Assembly: GCA_903861005.1 (NCBI GenBank)
Contig: CAIOSP010000048.1
Coordinates: 1 to 64,000 of the forward strand
Direction of reading: 5' to 3'
DNA length: 64,000 nt
DNA from: an uncultured Pseudomonadota bacterium
GTDB lineage: Bacteria > Myxococcota_A > UBA796 > GCA-2862545
The notes beneath the pieces were generated by a model. The model was not told the DNA's origin, ran no database searches, and worked only from the letters and a program-made list of their open reading frames with translations. The position numbers and the translations under genes were made by a program. Each line of letters starts with the position of its first letter. The first letter of the stretch is position 1. Shown piece by piece: positions 32,704-39,862 of the stretch.

Positions 32704-33453
32704 ATGCGACGCCTAGCCCTGCTGACCTTGCTCCTCCCGTCCCTCGCCCTGGCCAAGCCGGTCGCCCTGACCAGCAAGGACGGCACCAGCCTGCACGCCG
32801 AGGTGTCCGGTGCGGGCACGCGCGGCGTGATCCTGCTGCACGGCGAGGGATCGAACGCAGCCACCTGGAACTCGGTCCGGGAGCAGCTCGCCACCCACGG
32901 CTACCAGGTGCTGGCGCTTGACCTGCGCGGCTGCGGCACCAGCAAGGGCACGGCCGACGAGGCCGGCTGGGCGCACAGCCCGGAGGACGTGGCGGCGGCG
33001 CTGGCCTGGCTCAAGGCGCACGGCTCCACCAAGGTGGCGCTGCTCGGCTCGGAAGGCGGCGGCGTGGTCGCGCTGCAGTCGGCGGTCGGCCAGCCCATGG
33101 TCGACAGCGTGATCGTGCTCTCCCCTCGCCTGTCGGCGCCCGGCCTGAAGGTGTCCGCGGCGATCGAGGCCTACGGCGCCCACCCCCTGCTGATCGTGAC
33201 CGGGTCGACCGACACCACCGGCGTGCGCGCCGCGGCGGCCCTGGAGCCCCGGGCGCTCGGCCTCAAGCGCGTCGAGCTGATCGAGAACGGCGGCATCGGC
33301 GCGGTGCTGTTCAACCAGTCGTCCACGCTGGAGGGCACGGTGGTGCAGTGGCTGGCGGACGGAGGCCCCACGCCGGAGGACCACAAGGCCGAGTCGCTGC
33401 GGACCGCGGCGCCGGACGACCTGGAGACCACCGGGACGCGGTACGGGCAGTGA
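32704..33453 (+). CDS. Secreted alpha/beta-hydrolase-fold protein without a visible catalytic triad
   Basis: ATG 32704 has GAGG upstream and starts a signal peptide (MRRLALLTLLLPSLALA). The mature 230 residues have an alpha/beta-hydrolase pattern: 'GVILLHGEGSNAATW', 'VLALDLRGCGTS', 'KVALLGSEGGGVVALQSA', 'LLIVTGSTDTTG'. At the nucleophile elbow, where GxSxG is normal, it reads G-S-E-G-G with Glu117 in the nucleophile position. The region that normally holds the catalytic His reads 'ENGGIGAVLF' with none. It may be a non-enzymatic binding protein. Its stop overlaps the start of the CCA-adding enzyme (GTGA). Confidence 0.7.
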   Translation: MRRLALLTLLLPSLALAKPVALTSKDGTSLHAEVSGAGTRGVILLHGEGSNAATWNSVREQLATHGYQVLALDLRGCGTSKGTADEAGWAHSPEDVAAALAWLKAHGSTKVALLGSEGGGVVALQSAVGQPMVDSVIVLSPRLSAPGLKVSAAIEAYGAHPLLIVTGSTDTTGVRAAAALEPRALGLKRVELIENGGIGAVLFNQSSTLEGTVVQWLADGGPTPEDHKAESLRTAAPDDLETTGTRYGQ

Positions 33454-34676
33454 CCGCGCTCGACATCCCGCCGGTGGTGCGCGCGGTGGCCGACGCGGCC
33501 GCCGCCGTGGGAGGTCGCACGTTCCTGGTGGGCGGCAGCGTGCGCGACCACCACATGGGCAAGCCGATCAAGGACTGGGACCTCGAAGTCCACGGCGTCG
33601 AGGCCGACGACCTGGAGCGCCTGCTGCGCAAGATCGGGCGCATCGACACGGTGGGCAAGTCGTTCGCGGTGTTCAAGCTGCACCAGCGCGGCCTGGAGCT
33701 GGACGTGTCCATCCCCCGCCGCGACAGCAAGGCAGGCCCCGGCCACAAGGGCATCGTCGCTGAGGGTGACCCGCACCTGGGCGTGGTCGAGGCCACCCGC
33801 CGCCGCGACCTCACCGTCAACGCGCTCCTGATGGACGTGCGCACCGGCGAGATCCTCGACCCCTGGCATGGCCTGGACGACCTGCGCGACCACATCCTGC
33901 GCCCCGTCGACCGCGAGACCTTCCTGGAGGACCCGCTGCGCGCCGTGCGCGCCGTGCAGTTTGCCGCCCGCCTGGAGTTCGCCCCCAGCGACTCGCTCCT
34001 GGCCCAGTGCCGCGAGGCCGCCTTGAACGAGCTGCCGCCCGAGCGGGTGCTCGCGGAGTGGGCCAAGCTCTTGCTGCGCGGTGGTCGACCTTCGCTCGGC
34101 ATGGCGCTCGCTCGCGACACCGACATCCTCGCCCGCCTGTTCCCCCAGCACCCGTGCCCGGTCGCACAGGACGCCGCCCTGGACCGCGCCGTCGCGTTCC
34201 GCGCCCACATGGGGCCGGAGGGTCGCGCCCTCGCCCTGATGGTCGCCGTGTGGCTGGCGGGGCTGCCGTTGGCCGCCGCGACCGCCACCCTCGACCGCCT
34301 CAAGCTGTTCCGGTGGGTCGGCTTCCCGGCCCGTGAGGTCGCCCTGGCCGCCGCCGGGCAGGTGGACGCGCCGATCGCCACCGACGCCGACCTGCGCTGG
34401 CTCTCGACGCGCGCTGAGGTCGAGCTGACCCTGTTCGCGCGCTCAGCCCTACGTGACGAGGATCTGACGCCCGTTATGGCCCGCGCGGCCGCCCTCGGCG
34501 TGATGTGGGAGAAGCCGGTCCCGCTGGTCGCCGGCCGCGACCTGGAGACGCTGGGCATGCGCCCCGGTCGCGCGATGGGTCAGCTGCTCCAGGAGCTCTA
34601 CGCGCTGCAGCTCGACGGCGAGCTGAACTCCACCGAGGACGCGCTCAACCTGGCCCGCATCAAGCTCGCGGTCTGA
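33450..34676 (+). CDS. cca: CCA-adding enzyme / tRNA nucleotidyltransferase
   Basis: The 408-residue class II nucleotidyltransferase has 'LVGGSVRDHHMG' (GGxVRD), 'DWDLEVHG' (DxD metal site), 'RRRDLTVNAL', 'DPWHGLDDLR' and 'FLEDPLRAVRAVQFAARL', in the order typical of Cca/PcnB-family proteins. It adds or repairs the 3' CCA of tRNA. Both tRNA genes here already encode CCA, so repair would be its role on them. GTG 33450 is chosen because it overlaps the upstream stop and just precedes the conserved domain. No clear HD domain is seen. Confidence 0.92.
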   Translation: MTALDIPPVVRAVADAAAAVGGRTFLVGGSVRDHHMGKPIKDWDLEVHGVEADDLERLLRKIGRIDTVGKSFAVFKLHQRGLELDVSIPRRDSKAGPGHKGIVAEGDPHLGVVEATRRRDLTVNALLMDVRTGEILDPWHGLDDLRDHILRPVDRETFLEDPLRAVRAVQFAARLEFAPSDSLLAQCREAALNELPPERVLAEWAKLLLRGGRPSLGMALARDTDILARLFPQHPCPVAQDAALDRAVAFRAHMGPEGRALALMVAVWLAGLPLAAATATLDRLKLFRWVGFPAREVALAAAGQVDAPIATDADLRWLSTRAEVELTLFARSALRDEDLTPVMARAAALGVMWEKPVPLVAGRDLETLGMRPGRAMGQLLQELYALQLDGELNSTEDALNLARIKLAV

Positions 34677-34757
34677 CGCGCCGGTCGGCGGGCGCCACGC
34701 GACGCACACGGGCTTGGGCCGCGCGAGTCGATTGAGGTGCGGGCGGGACAGGACGCA

Positions 34758-34795
34758 GGGCGCGCGTCGCGGCGGTCGTGCCGCAGCGCGCGCCC
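34758..34795. terminator. Strong bidirectional hairpin between convergent genes
   Basis: GGGCGCGCG (34758-34766) pairs with CGCGCGCCC (34787-34795). An inner GCGGC/GCCGC pairing (34769-34773 with 34780-34784) leaves a 6-base loop. It lies between the cca stop and the stop of the convergent lipoprotein gene, 8 bases from the latter. Confidence 0.6.
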
Positions 34796-34802
34796 GAGCG
34801 CT

Positions 34803-35816
34803 CTACAGGTCCGCGCCGGCCGTGGGGTTGTCGGTGACGTCGCCGCAGTAGCAGCGGGTGCCGCCCGTGCCGGGCTCCGCTTCCCACGAGCAGTCCGCGA
34901 TGTTCTTGCGCTCGTCCTTGCAGAAGGTGTCGAGGTCGCTGGCGCAGAAGGAGGCCTCGAAGTCGCGCGAGCGATCCCAGGACGGGACCTCGTCGCCAAC
35001 CCAGGTGGGCGACGGCAGGTCGGCCTTGGCGGCGCGCTTGCCCTGGTCGCTGCCAGGCTGGATCGACTCACCGGTGATGACACACTCGGCGGCCACGTCG
35101 GAGTCCGCGCCGAACAGGCCGGAGAGCGTGGCCGAGCCGCCGCCGATGCTGCCGCCCGAGCAGGGGCCCATCGCCAGGATCAGGCCGTAGCCGAGCCGGT
35201 CGTCGTCCAACGGGAGCGAGAACGAGTCGAGCACGACGGTGTAGTTCACGCCCTCGATGGTGTTCGAGAGGGTGCAGTACTCGGGCGCGCCGCGGCCCGC
35301 GTGGCCCTCTGCGCCGGGGTTCGTGATGGACTCGGTGTGGCAGTCGTTGAAGCTGACGTACACCGGGTTGCCGAGCTGATCGTTGTAGCGGATCTTGAAG
35401 TCGTCGATGCGCTCGCCGGGGGTGCCCGTGTAGTACGCGGTGTTGCCCGCGCGGACGTCCAGGTCGCCGTCGTCGAAGACGTTGTCCGGCTGCCGGTAGT
35501 TGGGCTGCGGACGCGACGGCGAGATCGACTGGTTCCAGAAGACGGACTCCGGGTCCACCCACACGCAGACCGAGCCGTTCACGCCGTTGAAGTTGAACGT
35601 CAGGCCGCCCACGGTGGCCGCGCCGGTCGGGCCGAGCTCGCCGTAGATGGTCGCGTCGCGCGCCTGCTGGATGTTCTGGATGACGGCCGGCTTGAGCGTG
35701 CCGAGATCCTGCACGCCAGGGACGCCTTCCACGGGGTCGGGGAACAGGAACTGCTGGTTGATGTCGCAGCCGGTGACCGACGCGAACAGCACAGCCCAGA
35801 CAAGACGAGAGGTCAT
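34803..35816 (-). CDS. Lipoprotein of unknown function, third gene of a TonB-receptor operon
   Basis: The 337-residue protein has a signal peptide ending 'ASVTGC', so it is a lipoprotein. ATG 35816 is used because AGGA lies 6 bases ahead. The mature part is beta-rich and acidic, with segments such as 'GLTFNFNGVNGSVCVWV' and 'YTVVLDSFSLPLDDD'. Six cysteines in the last 70 residues ('CASDLDTFC', 'CSWEAEPGTGGTRCYC') suggest a disulfide-bonded tail. It follows another lipoprotein and a TonB-dependent receptor, and may be a surface partner of that receptor. No known family is recognised. Confidence 0.7.
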   Translation of the reverse strand: MTSRLVWAVLFASVTGCDINQQFLFPDPVEGVPGVQDLGTLKPAVIQNIQQARDATIYGELGPTGAATVGGLTFNFNGVNGSVCVWVDPESVFWNQSISPSRPQPNYRQPDNVFDDGDLDVRAGNTAYYTGTPGERIDDFKIRYNDQLGNPVYVSFNDCHTESITNPGAEGHAGRGAPEYCTLSNTIEGVNYTVVLDSFSLPLDDDRLGYGLILAMGPCSGGSIGGGSATLSGLFGADSDVAAECVITGESIQPGSDQGKRAAKADLPSPTWVGDEVPSWDRSRDFEASFCASDLDTFCKDERKNIADCSWEAEPGTGGTRCYCGDVTDNPTAGADL

Positions 35817-35824
35817 GGCGTTCC

Positions 35825-36760
35825 TCACTGGACACTTCCCGGCGCGGCGATGGGCAGGTCGATAACCACGTTGCCGGGCTGCTCGGGGTCATCCCAGGTG
35901 AACGGCTGGGACGTGACCCAGTCGTCGCGCTGGATGTAGAAGGTCGGGTTGTTCAGGATGTCCTTGAACTGGGTGCCCGCGTAGAAGTCCTGGTTGTACT
36001 CGTTCTCGAGGAAGCCGTTGCTGGCGTCGCACGTGGAGTACTTGAAGCTCGCAGGGTCCGGCGAGTCCATGAACGACCACAGCTGGAAGCCCTTGAAGAA
36101 CTCCTGCTGCCAGATGGTAAACGGGGCCTCGTAGTCGCCGTCGGCGTTCTTCACGAAGTCCAGGTCCAGGCCGTCGATGTTGCCGTCGTCGTTGCGGTCT
36201 TCGGTCGCCGTGACGCGCACTTCGGCGTCGGAGGTGACGGACAGCAGCGTGTAGCAGGTCGAGCGGAGGTACTCCCCGTTGGTGACCTCATTGCCGGCCG
36301 CGTCCTTGATCGGCTTGCCGACGGTGTCGCGGTACCAGTCGACGATCCCCTGCCAGTCGACAAAGCGACCGGACACGATCTGGCACTGGAGCGACTCAAG
36401 GCAGGCGAACCGGAAGTCGCCGATGGTCGTGCCGCCGTAGGGCAGCGCGTACTTGTCGGCGAGCTTGGGGGGCGCCGGGTAGACCTCGGCGTCCGTGGTC
36501 ACCGACGGGTACAGGCCAAGGTAGACCGGGCCGATCAGGCGGGGGTCATCCACGGTCTGCGTGGTGAAGGTCGGGGCGCCCGTGCCGTCAAGCACCGGGG
36601 TGCCGTCGTCGTTGAGCACGGCACGAGAGATCTCGCGAGTCGCGGCCTCCTTCGGCACGATGACGGTGCCGGTGAGGTCGTGGATGTTGAGACCTTCGTC
36701 ATAGCAGCCCGACGCGAGCGCGAGGACAAGCACGAAGGGGGCGGGCAAATGCTGGCGCAT
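35825..36760 (-). CDS. Lipoprotein of unknown function, second gene of a TonB-receptor operon
   Basis: The 311-residue protein starts at ATG 36760 with signal peptide 'MRQHLPAPFVLVLALASGC', a clear lipobox. It opens with 'DEGLNIHDLTGTVIVP', a start seen in surface lipoproteins of similar operons. It later holds a calcium-loop-like 'DRNDDGNIDGLDLDF' and an aromatic-rich 'TIWQQEFFKGFQLWSFMD'. It is 11 bases downstream of the TonB-dependent receptor gene and 8 bases upstream of the next lipoprotein gene. Its role is inferred only from this context. Confidence 0.7.
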   Translation of the reverse strand: MRQHLPAPFVLVLALASGCYDEGLNIHDLTGTVIVPKEAATREISRAVLNDDGTPVLDGTGAPTFTTQTVDDPRLIGPVYLGLYPSVTTDAEVYPAPPKLADKYALPYGGTTIGDFRFACLESLQCQIVSGRFVDWQGIVDWYRDTVGKPIKDAAGNEVTNGEYLRSTCYTLLSVTSDAEVRVTATEDRNDDGNIDGLDLDFVKNADGDYEAPFTIWQQEFFKGFQLWSFMDSPDPASFKYSTCDASNGFLENEYNQDFYAGTQFKDILNNPTFYIQRDDWVTSQPFTWDDPEQPGNVVIDLPIAAPGSVQ

Positions 36761-36771
36761 GATGGCTTCCC

Positions 36772-39567
36772 CTAGAACTGGTACTGCAGGCCGAGCTGCA
36801 TGCGGAGAGGACTCTGGCGGGAGACCGCCATGATCCGGTTCTTCGTGTAGAGGATCGAGGAGAGCCCGCTCGGCGCCTGGAAGTTGAACACGTTGGCGAC
36901 CTCGAGGTCGATGTTCAGCTTGCCCTTGCGGACGTCCAGGGCCTGACGCAGGCGGATGCCCACGTCCCACTCGTCGTTGAAGTGGTAGTAGAAGCCGCGG
37001 TTCTCGATGCGCAGGTTGTAGCCGGCGTTCGCGTCCGACCAGTAGGCGCGCTCCAGAGGGACGCCGCTGTCGTAGCTGACGGCCAGACCGATCGACAGGT
37101 CCCAGGGATCCGTCGGGACGTTGTAGTAGGCCTGGGCGCGGACCGAGTGCTCCGAGCCGTTGGCCAGACGCCCGTAGGTGTACTGGGTCTGCGGGTCGTT
37201 GGTGAACGTGCCCTCGAGCGACTCGTTGTTCGTGCCGTTCATGAACGTGTACGAGTACGTGCCCTGGGCGAACCAGCGCTTGGCCTCACGCTTGATCAGC
37301 GAGAAGTCGAAGCGGTAGTAGTTGCGGCGGGCGGCGCGAGGGGTGCGCAAGCGCAGGTAGTTGTTGAGGATGTCGCCGGTGCGGGCGCCGATGACCTGGC
37401 TGCCGTCCTCGTCGTAGATGATGTTCGTCTCGTCGGCGTCGTACAGGTTGCGCGTGAAGCGGCCCTGGAAGTTGAAGCCGATCGACAGGTCCGACACGAT
37501 CTCGCGCTGGAAGATGACGTTGAACTCGTCGACGCCCGGCAGCTTGAGGTTCTTGTTGGCCGTGTTCAGGTTCTCGCGCGGGCTCAGGTCGTACATGAGC
37601 GTGGAGCTGTTGAGGAAGCCACGGCCCTTGTTGTCGTTGAAGAGCTCGCCGAAGAACAGCTTGCTGCCGAAGCCAGCCTCGCTGGTGAACGACGCGAGCG
37701 ACTGCGTGCCCGTCTCGTTGAAGCGACCGTAGCCGCCGGCCAGCTTGGTCTTCTGGTCCCCGAAGGGGTCCCAGGAGACGAACAGGCGCGGGCTGAAGAT
37801 GCTGCCGCGGATGACCGGCTCGCCGATGTCGTTGCGCAGGACGGTGTTGTCGAAGCGCAGGCCGTAGCGGATGGTGAAGTTCGAGACCGGCTTGTACGCG
37901 TCCTGGGCGAAGACCGACCAGGTGGAGCCGATGTCGCGCTCGATGATCGGCGCGGAGGTCTCGAGCCAGTAGTAGTTGGTCAGCGTGTTCGGGTCAGAGC
38001 CGGACTGGTTGATGTCGACGTAGCGCAGGTTGCCCGAGTAGCCCGTGACCGAGTTGTTCACGAACTGGGCGGTCTCCACGCCGAACTTCAGGTCGTGGCT
38101 GCCGCCAACCTTGTCCTTCAGCCCGGTCAGCGAGTACTTGCTGCTGGCCGAGAAGCGCCAGCGGTCGTCGAACACGTACGTGCCCCAGTTGACCGAGTCG
38201 AAGGCGCCGAACAGGCCGATTCGGCCGGGCGTCTCGAAGTCGACGAGGCCTTCCTGCTCCGTGGGCTTGCACTTGTTGCTGTCGCTGTTCTGGTTGTGCG
38301 TGCAGGGCACCGCGTACTGCTCGATCGAGATCTTCTGCAGGCCGATGCGGGTGTCGAGGTTGGAGTTCTCGGTCAGGAACCACTGCCAGCGGACCTGGCC
38401 GACGAAGCCCGACTGGGCCTGACGACCCTGGGACTCCGCCTTCTGGAAGGGGTTGCCCTGGGAAATGTTGTCGATGACCGTGGGGTCAGCCTGGAACAGC
38501 AGGCTCACGCGGTGCGCGTTGTTCGGCTGGATGGTCAGCTTGCCCAGCAGGTAGTTGCCGTCGTAGTCGCGCTTCTGGGGCATGCCCGTGGAGGCGATGA
38601 GCGAGCGGTCGTGCTGGTAGGAGAAGACGAACCAGGCCTTGTCCTGAACCAGCGGACCCGACACCTTGGCGCCGATCTGCAGGGTCTGGAAGGCGGAGTC
38701 GAACTGGGTGGCGGCGAGGTCGTAGCCGTCAGACGTGTAGCGGGCGTCCTTCTTGGGGGACCAGCCGCCGTTCTGGTAGTAGACCGACGTGTCGAACTCG
38801 AGGTTGTTCGTCCCGTTGTCCGTCACGATGTTGATGATGCCGCCGAGGCTGATGCCGTACTCGGCGTCAAAACCACCGAGGAGGACTTCAATCTGCTGGA
38901 TGGCGTCGAAGTTGAAGTTCTGGCCGAAGGTGCCGGTGACCGGGTCGGTGACCGTGGCGCCGTCGAGCAGGAAGGTGTTCTCAGACGTGCCGCCGCCCGC
39001 CATGTTCGGGTTGCCGCCGCTGCCCTTGGACACGCCAGCCGACAGCTGGACCGCGTCCTGGTAGCTGCGACCCGACGGGACGCGCTGCAGGAACTCCTGC
39101 GTCAGGACCTGACCGACCGTGGTGCTCTCCGTGTCCACGATGGGACCGGAGTTGCCCTCGACGATGATGGTCGTGGTGGAGCCTTCCTTGAGCTGCACGT
39201 CGACCGTCACCTGACGGTTGATCTGCACCAGCACGTTCTGGCGCTGCTCGGCCGGGAAGCCTTCAGCGACGACCGTGACCGAGTACGCGCCCGGGAGGAG
39301 GTCCGTGAACTTGTAGAAGCCGTCGGCGTCCGTCGAGCGGACCTGCTGGCCGCCGATCATCTGAGGCGACGCCACGGTGACAGAGGCGTCGGGGTACCCG
39401 ATGCCGTCCGTGTCCGTGACAGTGCCCTGGATGGTCCCGGTGGTCTGCGCGTACGCGGCCGGTCCGAGGAGGACGAAAGTGGCCAGGGCTACGGCGAGAA
39501 AACGCCAGAGCTGGTCCTTCGTGAGTCGGAGAGCGATGGTCAGCACGCTTGCCTTCCGTGAAAGCAT
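36772..39567 (-). CDS. TonB-dependent receptor with N-terminal carboxypeptidase-regulatory-like domain
   Basis: The 931-residue protein starts at ATG 39567 with a signal peptide ending 'LLGPAAYA'. Residues about 40-130 form a CarboxypepD-regulatory-like beta sandwich ('GTIQGTVTDTDGIGYPDASV', 'LLPGAYSVTVVAEGF'). Then come a TonB plug ('GRSYQDAVQLSAGV', 'NTFLLDGATVTDPVTG', 'GGIINIVTDNG') and a large barrel ending 'RMQLGLQYQF' with the terminal Phe of outer-membrane proteins. This layout is that of Oar/SusC-like receptors of Myxococcota and Bacteroidota. The substrate is unknown; two lipoprotein genes follow in the operon. Confidence 0.9.
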   Translation of the reverse strand: MLSRKASVLTIALRLTKDQLWRFLAVALATFVLLGPAAYAQTTGTIQGTVTDTDGIGYPDASVTVASPQMIGGQQVRSTDADGFYKFTDLLPGAYSVTVVAEGFPAEQRQNVLVQINRQVTVDVQLKEGSTTTIIVEGNSGPIVDTESTTVGQVLTQEFLQRVPSGRSYQDAVQLSAGVSKGSGGNPNMAGGGTSENTFLLDGATVTDPVTGTFGQNFNFDAIQQIEVLLGGFDAEYGISLGGIINIVTDNGTNNLEFDTSVYYQNGGWSPKKDARYTSDGYDLAATQFDSAFQTLQIGAKVSGPLVQDKAWFVFSYQHDRSLIASTGMPQKRDYDGNYLLGKLTIQPNNAHRVSLLFQADPTVIDNISQGNPFQKAESQGRQAQSGFVGQVRWQWFLTENSNLDTRIGLQKISIEQYAVPCTHNQNSDSNKCKPTEQEGLVDFETPGRIGLFGAFDSVNWGTYVFDDRWRFSASSKYSLTGLKDKVGGSHDLKFGVETAQFVNNSVTGYSGNLRYVDINQSGSDPNTLTNYYWLETSAPIIERDIGSTWSVFAQDAYKPVSNFTIRYGLRFDNTVLRNDIGEPVIRGSIFSPRLFVSWDPFGDQKTKLAGGYGRFNETGTQSLASFTSEAGFGSKLFFGELFNDNKGRGFLNSSTLMYDLSPRENLNTANKNLKLPGVDEFNVIFQREIVSDLSIGFNFQGRFTRNLYDADETNIIYDEDGSQVIGARTGDILNNYLRLRTPRAARRNYYRFDFSLIKREAKRWFAQGTYSYTFMNGTNNESLEGTFTNDPQTQYTYGRLANGSEHSVRAQAYYNVPTDPWDLSIGLAVSYDSGVPLERAYWSDANAGYNLRIENRGFYYHFNDEWDVGIRLRQALDVRKGKLNIDLEVANVFNFQAPSGLSSILYTKNRIMAVSRQSPLRMQLGLQYQF

Positions 39568-39630
39568 ACGTTCGAGCCCGGTTTTGAGGCTTGAACGCCC
39601 CCGGACGATCACGTCGGGGAAACCAGCGTA

Positions 39631-39659
39631 CGGTTACAAGCGCAAGGGCGTCTCGTCAA
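39631..39659 (-). promoter_or_regulatory. Putative promoter of the TonB-receptor operon
   Basis: On the minus strand TTGACG (39654-39659) is followed after 17 bases by TAACCG (39631-39636). The -35 matches consensus at five of six positions but the -10 is weak. This would give a leader of roughly 55-60 bases before ATG 39567. The rest of the 295-base divergent gap (39568-39862) shows nothing else recognisable. Confidence 0.4.
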
Positions 39660-39862
39660 CCAGGACGCGCACAATCGCGGGGTGACTTCACCGAATCCGC
39701 ACCTGGAGGCCCGTTTCGGCCCGATCCAAAAAGCGGCCGTGAGGGTGTGCACCGGTCGGATCCACCCGGAAAGTCGCCTGACGGGCCTCGGACGGCGCTC
39801 GTCGGACCTTCGGATCTCGCGGGCGCGTGCTAGACAGGCCCCCGCTGATGGCCGGAGTGCCG

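Noticed and set aside
36982-39561. An 859-codon open frame antisense to the TonB receptor
   Set aside because: It is Val/Arg/Ala-rich with no domain pattern and is fully explained as the antisense of a convincing receptor gene in GC-rich DNA.
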